From: Paractinoplanes ovalisporus
GTDB taxonomy: Bacteria; Actinomycetota; Actinomycetes; Mycobacteriales; Micromonosporaceae
DNA length: 64,000 nucleotides
Assembly (NCBI RefSeq): GCF_016834655.1
Contig: NZ_JAENHP010000001.1
Location: 1,240,001 to 1,304,000, forward strand
Direction: 5' to 3'
In this document: piece by piece, positions 35,558 to 43,337 of the stretch
How the letters are laid out: the number at the start of each line of letters is the position of its first letter
Position numbering within the stretch: the stretch's first letter is position 1
Position numbers and translations under genes: made by a program
Notes under the pieces: model-generated
Databases searched by the model: none
Told to the model about the DNA's origin: nothing
The model's input: only the letters and a program-made list of their open reading frames with translations

Positions 35558-36612
35558 AGGTGCGCTCCTTCCACCGGGCGGCCGCGCAGCCAGCGGGCCC
35601 GGTGCTCGGCGACGAAGGCGTCGTCGGTCAGGTGGGGATAGGCGGCCATGACCCGGTCGAGCTCGCCGGACTGGCCCGGCGACAGGGTTTCGAGCGGGTC
35701 GAGCAGCCGGACCTCGTCGAGCAGACCCTGGCGGCGCAGGACCTCGTGGATCCCGGCGACCGAGCCGGCGAAGTGGCCGGCGACGTCGAAGACGGCCGCG
35801 TTGGCGTCGGTCAGCTGGGCGCCGAGGGTCAGCAGCTCGGCGTCGATCCGGCCGGTCTCGAGGGCCTGCCGGATGCGGTCGTGGAGGGCTACCGCCGTAC
35901 GGGTCCAGACCGCGGTCTGCCCGAGGAGCCCGCCCACGATCCGCTTGCGCACCTTGGCGCCGCCGACGTCGACCTCGAACGTGGTGAGCAGGTCGGCCAC
36001 GATGTTGTCGTCGTTGCCGGTGTAGAGGGCCACCTCGGATTCCCGGCCCGACTGACAGATTCCCCGTACGACGTCGAGGGTCCGATAGCGGTCGAACGGC
36101 GCGATCTTGACCGCCCGCAGTGCCGGGAGCTCGGCCAGCGAGCGCCAGAAGTCCACGCTCAGGGCCCGCCCGCCGACGGCCGGTTGCAGGTAGAAACCGC
36201 ACAGCGGCAGCACCTCGCCGATCGCCCGGCAGTGTTCGAGCAGCCGGGTCTCGTCCCAGTTGTCGAGCCCGCGCAGGATGACCAGCGCCATGTCGTAACC
36301 GAGCAGCTCGGCCAACTCGGCTTCGTCGACGGCGTCTCTTGTGGAGCCGGCAACCCCGGCCACCATCAAGGGCTTGCGTTCCCGGGCGGTGTCGGCGGCG
36401 AGCGCCAGCACGGCGGGGAGCAACCCGGCCTCCCGTACGGCGAACTGGGTCGTGTGCACCCCGACGGCCAGTCCACCGGCTCCGGCGTCGAGGTAGTAGC
36501 GGGTCAGCGCGGTCTGCCGGCGCTCGTCGAGCGAGCCGTCGGGCGTGATGACCAGCGGGTGGGCCGGGATGACGGTGCCGCGCATCAGGGTGCGCTCGGC
36601 TTCGGCGCGCAT
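35554..36612 (-). CDS. DHDPS-family aldolase-like protein
   Basis: A 352-residue member of the dihydrodipicolinate synthase / N-acetylneuraminate lyase / KDG aldolase superfamily. Schiff-base Lys169 is in LRAVKIAPF and Tyr141 is in GFYLQP. The substrate loop reads GVHTTQF where many members have GTTGE, so it is not a standard lysine-pathway enzyme. The ATG at 36612 shares one base with the upstream stop (TGATG), and its own stop overlaps the heparinase start. In this operon it may cleave a 2-keto-3-deoxy sugar acid formed from uronate. Confidence 0.85.
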   Translation of the reverse strand: MRAEAERTLMRGTVIPAHPLVITPDGSLDERRQTALTRYYLDAGAGGLAVGVHTTQFAVREAGLLPAVLALAADTARERKPLMVAGVAGSTRDAVDEAELAELLGYDMALVILRGLDNWDETRLLEHCRAIGEVLPLCGFYLQPAVGGRALSVDFWRSLAELPALRAVKIAPFDRYRTLDVVRGICQSGRESEVALYTGNDDNIVADLLTTFEVDVGGAKVRKRIVGGLLGQTAVWTRTAVALHDRIRQALETGRIDAELLTLGAQLTDANAAVFDVAGHFAGSVAGIHEVLRRQGLLDEVRLLDPLETLSPGQSGELDRVMAAYPHLTDDAFVAEHRARWLRGRPVEGAHL

Positions 36613-37628
36613 CAGAACCGGCCCTCCCGCTGCTGGAAGTGGGTGGCCTTGCCGTGCACGGCACCGCCGGAGCGCACCCATGCGGCGGTCAGGTCGAGCA
36701 CCCGGCCCAGCGGCACCCGGGGATAGCCGAACGTGGCGACCTGCTTGGCCGAGTTGGACAGCAGCGACGTCGGTTCCTCGGTGCCGGTGAAGACCGGCTC
36801 GGCACCGAGGCGCCGGCCCAGCTGCTCGCACAGCCAGCGCACCGACGCGGTCTCGGGGCCGGTCAGGTTGAGCACGTACGGCGGGGTGGCGCAGTGCTCG
36901 AACAGCCGCAGGGTGACCGCGTTGACGTCGCCCTGCCAGATCACGTTGACGTTGCCGGTGGCAAGGTCGACCGGCCTCCCCTCGGCGACGGCCCGGGCCA
37001 GCTCGAGGATCACGCCGTAGCGCATCTCGACCGCGTAGTTGAGCCGCACGATCGCGGCCTCGGTGCCGTTGACGCGGGAGAAGTGCTCGATGACCCGCTC
37101 CCGGCCGAGGCAGGACTGCGCATACTCCCCGACCGGTCCCGGCTCGGTGTCCTCGTCGGCGCCGCCGCTCGTGACCGGCGTGAGCGGATAGACGTTGCCG
37201 GTCGAGAAGGCCACGATCCGCGAGCTCGGGAAGCGTTCGAAGACCTTGCCGGGCAGATAGGTGTTGAGGGCCCAGGTGGTGCCGGCGTCGCCGCTGGTGC
37301 CGAACTTGCGGCCGGCCAGATAGACGATGCGCGGGCAGTCGGGCAGCCCGCGCAGGGCGGCGTCGTCGAGCAGGTCGGCCCGAAGCAGCCGGACACCGGC
37401 CTTCTCCAGCCGCTCGCGGGTCGGCTCGTCGGGGTTCCGGGCGACCCCGTAGACGGTGGCCGGGCGGCCCGCCTCGTCGAGCGCGCGGCGGGCCATCACG
37501 GCGAGATCGGGGCCCACCTTGCCGGCGACGCCGAGCAGCATGATGTCACCGTCGCCGGCGGCCAGGGACGCCACCACTTCCGGGCCCGGGCGGGACAGGT
37601 CCTCTTCCAGTTCAGCCAGAGATTTCAA
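36612..37628 (-). CDS. NAD-dependent epimerase/dehydratase family protein
   Basis: A 338-residue extended-SDR protein. The dinucleotide loop is IMLLGVAGKVG, and the later parts RIVAFSTGNVYPL and VRLNYAVEMRYG follow the family. The usual Tyr-x-x-x-Lys is Tyr-Ala-Gln-Ser-Cys (EYAQSCLG), so the active-site Lys is missing at that place; activity may differ from classical epimerases. A TTG start at 37628 is supported by GGAG five bases upstream. It lies between the broken isomerase and the DHDPS-like gene in the polysaccharide operon. Confidence 0.83.
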   Translation of the reverse strand: MKSLAELEEDLSRPGPEVVASLAAGDGDIMLLGVAGKVGPDLAVMARRALDEAGRPATVYGVARNPDEPTRERLEKAGVRLLRADLLDDAALRGLPDCPRIVYLAGRKFGTSGDAGTTWALNTYLPGKVFERFPSSRIVAFSTGNVYPLTPVTSGGADEDTEPGPVGEYAQSCLGRERVIEHFSRVNGTEAAIVRLNYAVEMRYGVILELARAVAEGRPVDLATGNVNVIWQGDVNAVTLRLFEHCATPPYVLNLTGPETASVRWLCEQLGRRLGAEPVFTGTEEPTSLLSNSAKQVATFGYPRVPLGRVLDLTAAWVRSGGAVHGKATHFQQREGRF

Positions 37629-37640
37629 CGGGGCTCCGCA

Positions 37641-37759
37641 TCAGGGGTCGGTAGGCGACGCGTCGGGATACCAGGCGGCCTCCCACTCCAGCGACAGCCA
37701 GCCGCGATAGCCGAGGCCGGCCAGTGGCAGCCCAGGAAGCTGAAGGCCGGCGTCGTCAT
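37641..37759 (-). pseudogene. Sugar phosphate isomerase (xylose isomerase-like TIM barrel), internal deletion relic
   Basis: The ATG at 37759 overlaps the Gfo/Idh stop (ATGA) and begins MTTPAFSFLGC, a normal start for this family. After about 13 codons the reading changes to the family's C-terminal end in another frame, LAGLGYRGWLSLEWEAAWYP, ending in TGA at 37643-37641. The middle, normally about 230 residues, is gone. The ends keep operon spacing, so this is a recent out-of-frame deletion of an operon gene. Confidence 0.75.
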
Positions 37760-38841
37760 GCGAGCCTCTGCACCTGCGCGGACCGGACGAGCGCGGGCTC
37801 GCCGGTGGCCGACGACTCATAGACGGCCAGGACGGTGGCGAGCACGGCCCGCCCGTACGGGCCGTCGATGAAGGGGCGGCCCCCGGTGCGGCAGGCCGTC
37901 ACGAAGTCGGCCAGCTGCGCCGCGAAGGCCTCGCGGGGGCTGCTGCTGGGGGCACCGACCCGCTCCTCGGGCCGGCCGGTGCGCTCCTCGGGCCGGCCGG
38001 TGCGCTCCTCGGGCCGGCCGGTGCGCTCCTCGGGCCGTCCGGTGCGCGACATCCAGAGTCCGTCGGTGGCCGACCACCGCAGCGAACCGTCCTGACACAG
38101 AATGAGCGTCTCGTCCACGTAGGACAGGGCGGCGCTGGTGAACACGAAGCCGGCCTTGACGCCGCTGTCGAGTTCGAGCAGGCCGAAGCAGTCGGTCTCG
38201 ATCTCCAGGCCGTCGCGGTGCAGGGTCTGCGCGGTCACCCGGGTCGCCATGCCGCCGCCGAGCATCTGGATGCGGTCCAGACCGTGGGTGCCGACGTTGA
38301 TGACGATGCCGCCACCGGCCAGCACCGGATCGAAGAACCAGCCCGGGCGGCTGCCTGGCTGGTAGTGCGCCGAGCGCCGGTGGGTGATGCCGCGGACCGG
38401 GCCCAGCGTGCCGGCCCCGAGGATGCGGCCGGCCTCGGCGATGGACGGGTCGAAGCGGGACACGTGCCCGACCGCGAGCACCACGCCGGCCCGGGCGCAG
38501 GCGTCGATCATGCGGTCGCAGTCCTCGAGGGAGGTCGCCATCGGCTTCTCGACAAGCACGTGCGCGCCGGTGGCGGCCGCGGCCACGGTCATGTCGGCGT
38601 GCAGGGAGTGCGGTGAGGTGATGATGACCGCGTCCAGGTCGGCGCCGGCCAGCATGTCCCGGTAGTCGGTGTAGATGTCGGCGCCGACCTGACGAGCGGC
38701 GGCGGACGCGGTCCGGGGGTCGAGGTCGCAGACGGCCCGCAGCGAGACCTCCGGGTTGTCGCGGGCGGCCTGCACGTGCCGGATCCCGACGGCGCCGGCG
38801 CCGATCAGTCCGATCCTCAATGGCTTTCCGGTGGTGGGCAC
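37756..38841 (-). CDS. Gfo/Idh/MocA-family oxidoreductase
   Basis: A 361-residue NAD(P)-dependent sugar oxidoreductase. The Rossmann motif is RIGLIGAGAVGIRHVQA, the catalytic EKP is in HVLVEKPMATSLEDC, and GGGIVINVGTHGLDRIQML carries the C-terminal domain's conserved helix. About residue 265 begins a four-fold TGRPEER repeat that is not part of the family fold. The GTG at 38841 is chosen because AAGGAGT lies five bases upstream. It is the first metabolic gene downstream of the regulator in the polysaccharide operon; oxidation of a sugar or sugar acid is expected. Confidence 0.9.
   Translation of the reverse strand: MPTTGKPLRIGLIGAGAVGIRHVQAARDNPEVSLRAVCDLDPRTASAAARQVGADIYTDYRDMLAGADLDAVIITSPHSLHADMTVAAAATGAHVLVEKPMATSLEDCDRMIDACARAGVVLAVGHVSRFDPSIAEAGRILGAGTLGPVRGITHRRSAHYQPGSRPGWFFDPVLAGGGIVINVGTHGLDRIQMLGGGMATRVTAQTLHRDGLEIETDCFGLLELDSGVKAGFVFTSAALSYVDETLILCQDGSLRWSATDGLWMSRTGRPEERTGRPEERTGRPEERTGRPEERVGAPSSSPREAFAAQLADFVTACRTGGRPFIDGPYGRAVLATVLAVYESSATGEPALVRSAQVQRLA
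37961..38044 (-). repeat. 21-bp tandem repeat x4 inside Gfo/Idh gene
   Basis: Four adjacent copies of a 21-base unit (37961, 37982, 38003, 38024), nearly identical (the last has one or two changes), each encoding TGRPEER. It keeps the frame, so it adds 28 residues to a surface loop. Copy number could vary between strains. Confidence 0.95.
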
Positions 38842-38903
38842 TGTTACTCCTTGCCGTACCTGCTCTGGGCATGCGGGGTCAGGGCGACCGCGGAAGCGCG
38901 GCA

Positions 38904-39019
38904 CCCTCTCAGTTCGGGGTATTCAGAGCGAGGCGGCTGACGCTGGCCCGCGTGCGCTGCCTCGCCCTCTCGGTTCGGGGGGATTCAGGGCGAGGCGGCG
39001 ACCGCCGGCTCGCGTGCGC
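38904..39019 (-). repeat. 62-bp direct repeat of regulator gene tail
   Basis: Copy one (39019-38965) is the coding end of the regulator gene, its stop, and 14 to 20 bases beyond. Copy two (38957-38904) repeats GCGCACGCG, GCCGCCTCGC, CTGAAT and CCCCGAAC with few changes, so a second stop-bearing tail follows the first. The offset is 62 bases (61 at the far end because of one indel). Confidence 0.85.
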
Positions 39020-40112
39020 CGCAGGAGTCGCGCAGGACCAGCTGCGGCTGCAGCTCCATCCGGTGCACGGGTGCGGCCTCGTCGGCCATGAGTTTGAGGA
39101 GAAGTTCGGCCGAGGCGGCCCCGACCGCCTGCTTGGGCGGGGCGACGGCGGTCAGCGGCGGGTTGCCGATGTCGGCCACCTCGTCGTCGTAGGTGACCAG
39201 GGCGAGGTCGTGCGGCACCCGGAGCCCGAGCGCCTGCGCGCGGGCCAGCAGCGAAGCGGCGTCCCGGTCGCCGTGGCAGAAGACCGCGGTGACCTCGTGG
39301 TCCCGGCAGCGCCGGGCGAAGTCCGCGATCTGCTCGGTGGTCCACACCTCGTGACAGACGACGGCCTCGGGCACCACGGGCAGGTCGAGCCGGGCGCAGG
39401 TCTGGCGGAAGCCCTCCGAGACCGCCGCCGAGCTGCCGGTGCGGACCCGGCCCAGACAGCCGATGCGGCGGTGCCCCAGCTTCACCAGGTGGTTGATCGC
39501 CGTGTGGACGCCGGCGGCGTGGTCGGTCACGACATAGTTGGTCGGGTCGTCCGGGGCCGGGGCAGGCGGGCGGCGTTCGGTCAGGACGTACGGGACGGGC
39601 AGCGATCGCAGGCTTTCCACGTACGCCTGGGGGTCCGTCATCAGGTGCAGGTTGGGCACCAGGATGAGACCGTCGACCGCGGAGTCGAGGAAGCGGCGCA
39701 GGTGGGCCGCTTCCCGGTCGGGCCGGTAGTCGGAGCTGGCCAGCATCACGTTGACGCCGTTGGCGCTGAGGACCCGCTCGATGCCGGTGATGATGCGGGG
39801 ATAGAAGTACGACGTCGACGGCACCAACACGCCGACAACCCGGGCCGCCTCGCCCGGGGTCTGGTCGGGCCGGACCCGCACGTAGGTGCCGGAGCCCTGA
39901 CGCCGGTCGACCAGACCCTCGTCCACGAGCAGCCCGACCGCCCGGCGCACCGTGTTGATGGCGATGTCGTGGCGGCGGGCGAGGTCGGGCTCGGTCGGCA
40001 GTCGCCCGCCGACCGGCCACACACCGCCGGCGATCTCCTTCCGGAGGACCTCCGCCAGTGCCCACGCTTTCATTCTTTTAGGGAATGAATGTGCGTTTTC
40101 CGGCGCCGTCAT
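38985..40112 (-). CDS. GntR-type HTH / LacI-type sensor hybrid regulator
   Basis: A 375-residue regulator with an N-terminal winged helix of the GntR family (about 14-80, LRKEIAGGVWPVGGRLPTEPDLARRHDIAINTVRRAVGLLVDEGLVDRRQGSGTYV) and a periplasmic-binding-protein-like sugar sensor (about 90-370, VVGVLVPSTSYFYPRIITGIE). This AraR-like layout is common for sugar-polymer operons. ATG 40112 is favoured as the first codon of a leaderless mRNA from a TTGACA promoter; ATG 40073 is the alternative. It heads the polysaccharide operon and probably responds to an oligosaccharide. Confidence 0.9.
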   Translation of the reverse strand: MTAPENAHSFPKRMKAWALAEVLRKEIAGGVWPVGGRLPTEPDLARRHDIAINTVRRAVGLLVDEGLVDRRQGSGTYVRVRPDQTPGEAARVVGVLVPSTSYFYPRIITGIERVLSANGVNVMLASSDYRPDREAAHLRRFLDSAVDGLILVPNLHLMTDPQAYVESLRSLPVPYVLTERRPPAPAPDDPTNYVVTDHAAGVHTAINHLVKLGHRRIGCLGRVRTGSSAAVSEGFRQTCARLDLPVVPEAVVCHEVWTTEQIADFARRCRDHEVTAVFCHGDRDAASLLARAQALGLRVPHDLALVTYDDEVADIGNPPLTAVAPPKQAVGAASAELLLKLMADEAAPVHRMELQPQLVLRDSCGAREPAVAASP

Positions 40113-40119
40113 GCCGAGA

Positions 40120-40148
40120 ATGATGCGTATCCGTCAATGGCATGTCAA
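40120..40148 (-). promoter_or_regulatory. Promoter of the regulator/polysaccharide operon
   Basis: On the minus strand TTGACA (40148-40143) and CATCAT (40125-40120) are 17 bases apart. Seven bases later is ATG 40112, so a leaderless transcript is expected. The promoter lies between the regulator and the GH43-like gene, which is on the same strand upstream. Confidence 0.65.
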
Positions 40149-40207
40149 GCCTTGAAAAGCATTTACGGCGCGATCGAGCAATCGTTTCGAGGAATGAATT
40201 CCTGCAA

Positions 40208-41518
40208 TTAGCGCTCGACGTACAGGCGTTCTCCGGTCCATTCCAGGCGGACCACGCCGGCAACGGCCGAGTCGGCGAGGCGCGCCGGATTCGACCAGTA
40301 GCCGAAATTCGGGTTGCGGAAGAACGTCGCCCACAACTGCCCGGTGTGGTCGGCGAAGAAGTTGTTGTGCCCGGCGCCGACGCCCGCGGTCCAGCGCTCG
40401 GAGTAGGGACCCTCGAAGTGGTCGGAGACGGCCACGATCGCGTCGTACTGGAACTGCACCCGTCCGGCGGCCGGGGTGTCGTACGCGTACCGGGTCGTGC
40501 CGTCGGCGTTGATCGAGGTGCGGTCCCAGGCCGCGTGCAGCAGGAAGTACTTGCCCTTGTGCTTGAAGACGTAGGCGCCCTCCAGGTACGGCTCGGGGCT
40601 GTACGGCATCTGCTGGAACGCGGGCAGGGCGGTCGCCGGGACGATGTCCTCCATGTCGTCGCGGAACCGTGCGTATAGGTTGTTGTGCAGCACCAGCCAG
40701 GCATTGCTGCCCTCGGTGTACATGCTGCCGTCGATGTGGTGGTAGGCGCCCGGCCGCACGACCGCGGGCCCGGTGGGCAACGGGTCGCCGAACGGTTTGG
40801 TCGCGTTGCCCTCGGCCAGGCGGTACGGGCCCTCGACGCCGCCGTCGCTGACGAGCAGGAACGAGCCGACCTTCTGCGAGTGGTCCCCCATGCAGGCGAC
40901 GATGTACCACTTCCCGCGGAAGTAGTGCACCTCGGGCGCCCACACCTGACCCCGCTTGCCGAACTGGGTGTCGGTCCAGTACTCCTGCCACGGCGCCACC
41001 ACCGTACGGCCGGGCCGGTTCTCCCCGACGAACTCGGGTGACCAGACCTTGCCCCGTTCGGCGTCCGGCCGGAAGCGGGTGGTGTCAGCCAGCCGCCACG
41101 GCCCGCGCATCGAGCGCGACGTCCACACGAAGAGCCCGTCGTTCCAGGGTGAGGCGGCCTCGAGCCCCGGAACCCGGCTGGTTCCGGTCGCCACGTAGAG
41201 CGGCCGGCCGCCGACGGTGAAGCAGTTGACGTAGGTGTCGCGCATCCACACCCGGCCCAGTGCCTCGTCGCGGGGTCGCAGCTCGAGCGGCAGGACGAAC
41301 GAGTTGTCGTCGCGGGGCCACAGCTCGGGGCGGGCGTCGGCCATTCCGTACGGCTCGGGGTCGGGCCAGTTGCGCGGTTTGCGCGCGACTCCGGCTTCGG
41401 CTTTGGCTGCGGCGGTCCCGGATTTGGCCGCGGCTTCGGCTGCGGCCGGAACGGCGGTCGCGGCCAAGGTTCCGGCCGCGCCGGCCAGCAACGTCCGGCG
41501 GTTCATGGACAACGTCAT
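40208..41518 (-). CDS. Secreted GH43-like five-bladed beta-propeller glycosidase
   Basis: A 436-residue protein with a twin-arginine signal (NRRTLLAGAAG, cleavage near residue 30). The body reads as a five-bladed propeller of the GH43/62/32 clan: VWMRDTYVNCFTVGGRPLYVATGTS, GQVWAPEVHYFRGKWYIVACMG, EGSNAWLVLHNN, PYLEGAYVFKHKGKYFLLHAAW, GAGHNNFFADHTGQLWATFF. Acid residues at blade centres (APE, LEG) fit the family but the exact triad is not certain. The ATG at 41518 follows AGGGACG. It is upstream of the polysaccharide operon on the same strand and likely removes side chains of the same polymer. Confidence 0.78.
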   Translation of the reverse strand: MTLSMNRRTLLAGAAGTLAATAVPAAAEAAAKSGTAAAKAEAGVARKPRNWPDPEPYGMADARPELWPRDDNSFVLPLELRPRDEALGRVWMRDTYVNCFTVGGRPLYVATGTSRVPGLEAASPWNDGLFVWTSRSMRGPWRLADTTRFRPDAERGKVWSPEFVGENRPGRTVVAPWQEYWTDTQFGKRGQVWAPEVHYFRGKWYIVACMGDHSQKVGSFLLVSDGGVEGPYRLAEGNATKPFGDPLPTGPAVVRPGAYHHIDGSMYTEGSNAWLVLHNNLYARFRDDMEDIVPATALPAFQQMPYSPEPYLEGAYVFKHKGKYFLLHAAWDRTSINADGTTRYAYDTPAAGRVQFQYDAIVAVSDHFEGPYSERWTAGVGAGHNNFFADHTGQLWATFFRNPNFGYWSNPARLADSAVAGVVRLEWTGERLYVER

Positions 41519-41670
41519 CGGTCACGTCCCTTTCCGGCGGGCGGTGGGCACCCGCCGAAAATCGACGCTAATGAGATCAATTTCGACGGTAAACAGTCGG
41601 CAGAAAGACCGTCTTCGCCGGTGGCGGGCCCTGGCTACGATGCGGGCCGCGGCGAACGGGGGCGGCGGCG

Positions 41671-42210
41671 ATGCCGAAGTGGAATGCGGGCCGGACGGTG
41701 ACGGCGGTGGCGCTCGGGCTGGTGGCGCTCGGGTGCGCCCGGCCGGGAGCGGGGGACGGCGACGCGGCGACGCTTCCGTCGACCGTGTCGCAGCCATCTT
41801 CAGTGCCGCCGGCTTCGGTGCCGACGGACGGTGCGGGAGATCAGGCCCCGCCGCCCGGTGACGGCGCGCCCCACCAGGCCGAGAACAACGGGTGGAAGCA
41901 ACGGCACGAACTGACCGCCGAGGAGCAGCGGGCCGGGGACGCGCTCGCTGCTCGCATCCGGCCCGCGCTCACCGGACTGCGCGCTTCCGGCGACTTCGCG
42001 CCCGCGTCGACCCGGCGGGTGTTGCTGGCGCTGGGTCTGGCCACGGAAGACGTCCAGGTCAACGAGATGCGGACGCCACCGGGCACGGTCTTCGCGGTGA
42101 CGTTCCCCGAGGCCGGTTGCGTGATCGGCGACGTCCGCCCGGAGCGTGTCCTGGTCGAGGTGACGGGCGCGGCGGCCGAGTTCGGCTGCCTGGAGCCGTT
42201 CACCCACTGA
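41671..42210 (+). CDS. Putative lipoprotein, unknown function
   Basis: A 179-residue protein with a lipobox (GLVALGC, Cys at about 22), a Pro/Ser/Ala-rich linker (about 25-70), and a small folded end with a conserved-looking pair of Cys (AGCVIGD, FGCLEPF). No family is recognised. A TACGAT element at 41636-41641 would start the mRNA about 23 bases before the ATG. It is divergent from the GH43-like gene but shows no functional link. Confidence 0.7.
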   Translation: MPKWNAGRTVTAVALGLVALGCARPGAGDGDAATLPSTVSQPSSVPPASVPTDGAGDQAPPPGDGAPHQAENNGWKQRHELTAEEQRAGDALAARIRPALTGLRASGDFAPASTRRVLLALGLATEDVQVNEMRTPPGTVFAVTFPEAGCVIGDVRPERVLVEVTGAAAEFGCLEPFTH

Positions 42211-42292
42211 CCGCCCGCGGCCCGGTCGGCCCGCGGCCAAGCCGCCCGGAGTCCGGCCGGCCGGGGCCAGGTCGTCCGGGGCCGCCCGGGGG

Positions 42293-42685
42293 TCAGGTCC
42301 GGCCGGCTACCGGCTCGGCCCACCCGGGCCTCGGGATGAGGCAGAACGGGTGCCCGGCCGGGTCGGCGAAGACGTGGTCGCCAGGACGCCGGGTGGCGCC
42401 GAGGGCCAGCACCTGATCGGTCGCGGCAGCCAGGTCGTCGACCATGACGTCATGGTGCAACTGCTGTGGAACGGCCGGATCGGGCCATGTGGACGGCGGG
42501 TTCCCGGGCGCTCGCTGGAACGCGAGTCCCGAGGTGGTGGAGTCGACGGAGACCACCACGAAGTCGCCGTCGTCGAACGTGACCGGCCACCCGAGCACGG
42601 CACTCCAGAACTCGGCCGAGGTGATCGGGTCGGGGCAGTCGAAGATCAGGTGATGCAGTCGTCCGATCGGCGTCACGTCCGTCAT
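42293..42685 (-). CDS. VOC-family (glyoxalase-like) protein
   Basis: A 130-residue single VOC domain: LHHLIFDCPDPITSAEFWSAVLGWPV, VVSVDSTTSGLAFQRAPG, LHHDVMVDDLAAATDQVLALGA, and the end DPAGHPFCLIPRPG. ATG 42685 is chosen because GGGAGGT lies seven bases upstream; a longer reading from 42739 overlaps a strong hairpin. Members include dioxygenases and drug-binding proteins; the substrate is not evident. Both neighbours on this strand are unrelated. Confidence 0.88.
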   Translation of the reverse strand: MTDVTPIGRLHHLIFDCPDPITSAEFWSAVLGWPVTFDDGDFVVVSVDSTTSGLAFQRAPGNPPSTWPDPAVPQQLHHDVMVDDLAAATDQVLALGATRRPGDHVFADPAGHPFCLIPRPGWAEPVAGRT

Positions 42686-42716
42686 TATCGGACCTCCCGC
42701 CTCCGGACACGCGAAC

Positions 42717-42749
42717 GCGCGGGTCGTGGCCTGTGCCACCGACCCGCGC
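42717..42749. terminator. Strong hairpin downstream of YtxH-like gene
   Basis: GCGCGGGTCGTGGC (42717-42730) pairs with GCCACCGACCCGCGC (42735-42749) across a four-base loop with one bulge. It follows the YtxH-like gene stop by about 11 bases on the minus strand and separates it from the VOC gene. No T run is present, as is common at high G+C. Confidence 0.75.
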
Positions 42750-42760
42750 CTTCGTACTTG

Positions 42761-43204
42761 TCAGAGCAGAGGCTGACCGTTGACCGGCTCCACCGGCTTC
42801 GGCGTCGGTCGCGGCTTGACGGCGGCCGGGGTACGCGGGGCGGCGGCTGCCTTCTCGTGCGGCGTGGACATCGACGCCTCGGTGGCCTTCACCTGCGGCT
42901 TGGTCGTCGCTGCGTCGGTCGTCGGCTTCACCTGCGGCTTCGTGGTCGACGCCTCGGTGACGGCCTTCACCTGCGGCTTCGTGGTCGACGCTTCGATGCT
43001 GGTGGCCTTGTCGTGCAGCTTGGCCGTCGCCGCGTCGGTGCCGTTGGAAAGCATCGCGGTGGCCTTCTCCTGCGTCTGGCGCACGGTCGGATGGTCACGC
43101 AGCTGCCGCGCGTTGGTCGCGATCTTCTCGTACGTCTCCCGGCCGGCCCGGCTGCCCAGCACGTAACCGATGGCGAGCCCGGCGGCCAGCTTGACGATCT
43201 TCAC
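42761..43204 (-). CDS. YtxH-like membrane protein with KPQVK repeats
   Basis: A 147-residue protein. It starts MKIVKLAAGLAIGYVLGSRAGRETYEKI, the glycine-rich membrane hairpin typical of YtxH-type stress proteins, and continues as a Lys/Thr/Ala-rich tail with STTKPQVK-like repeats (about three copies). The GTG at 43204 is chosen because AGGAG lies seven bases upstream; ATG 43219 is less likely. The tail may bind cell-wall or nucleic acid polymers, but this is guesswork. The gene diverges from the ECF sigma factor. Confidence 0.75.
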   Translation of the reverse strand: MKIVKLAAGLAIGYVLGSRAGRETYEKIATNARQLRDHPTVRQTQEKATAMLSNGTDAATAKLHDKATSIEASTTKPQVKAVTEASTTKPQVKPTTDAATTKPQVKATEASMSTPHEKAAAAPRTPAAVKPRPTPKPVEPVNGQPLL

Positions 43205-43337
43205 AGTGTCTCTCCTCATGGTGGCGACGACCGACGCGATGATGGTTGCCCGGGGACTAGCACCACGAAACCCGGCGGCCCCGGCCCGGTGAATTCCGGC
43301 GCCGGCCCGGATCCGTACGGGTGAAGGAGGTGCGCCC

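Noticed and set aside
32291..35641. Open frame of 1,116 codons on the plus strand
   Set aside because: It is the antisense of the heparinase-type lyase, whose motifs are clear; composition is shadow-like and no domain is recognisable.
36543..36664. Extension of the heparinase frame upstream to 36664
   Set aside because: The frame stays open through the DHDPS-like gene, but the signal peptide begins at 35557 with a GTGA overlap, and the upstream part is low-complexity Arg/Pro/Gly shadow.
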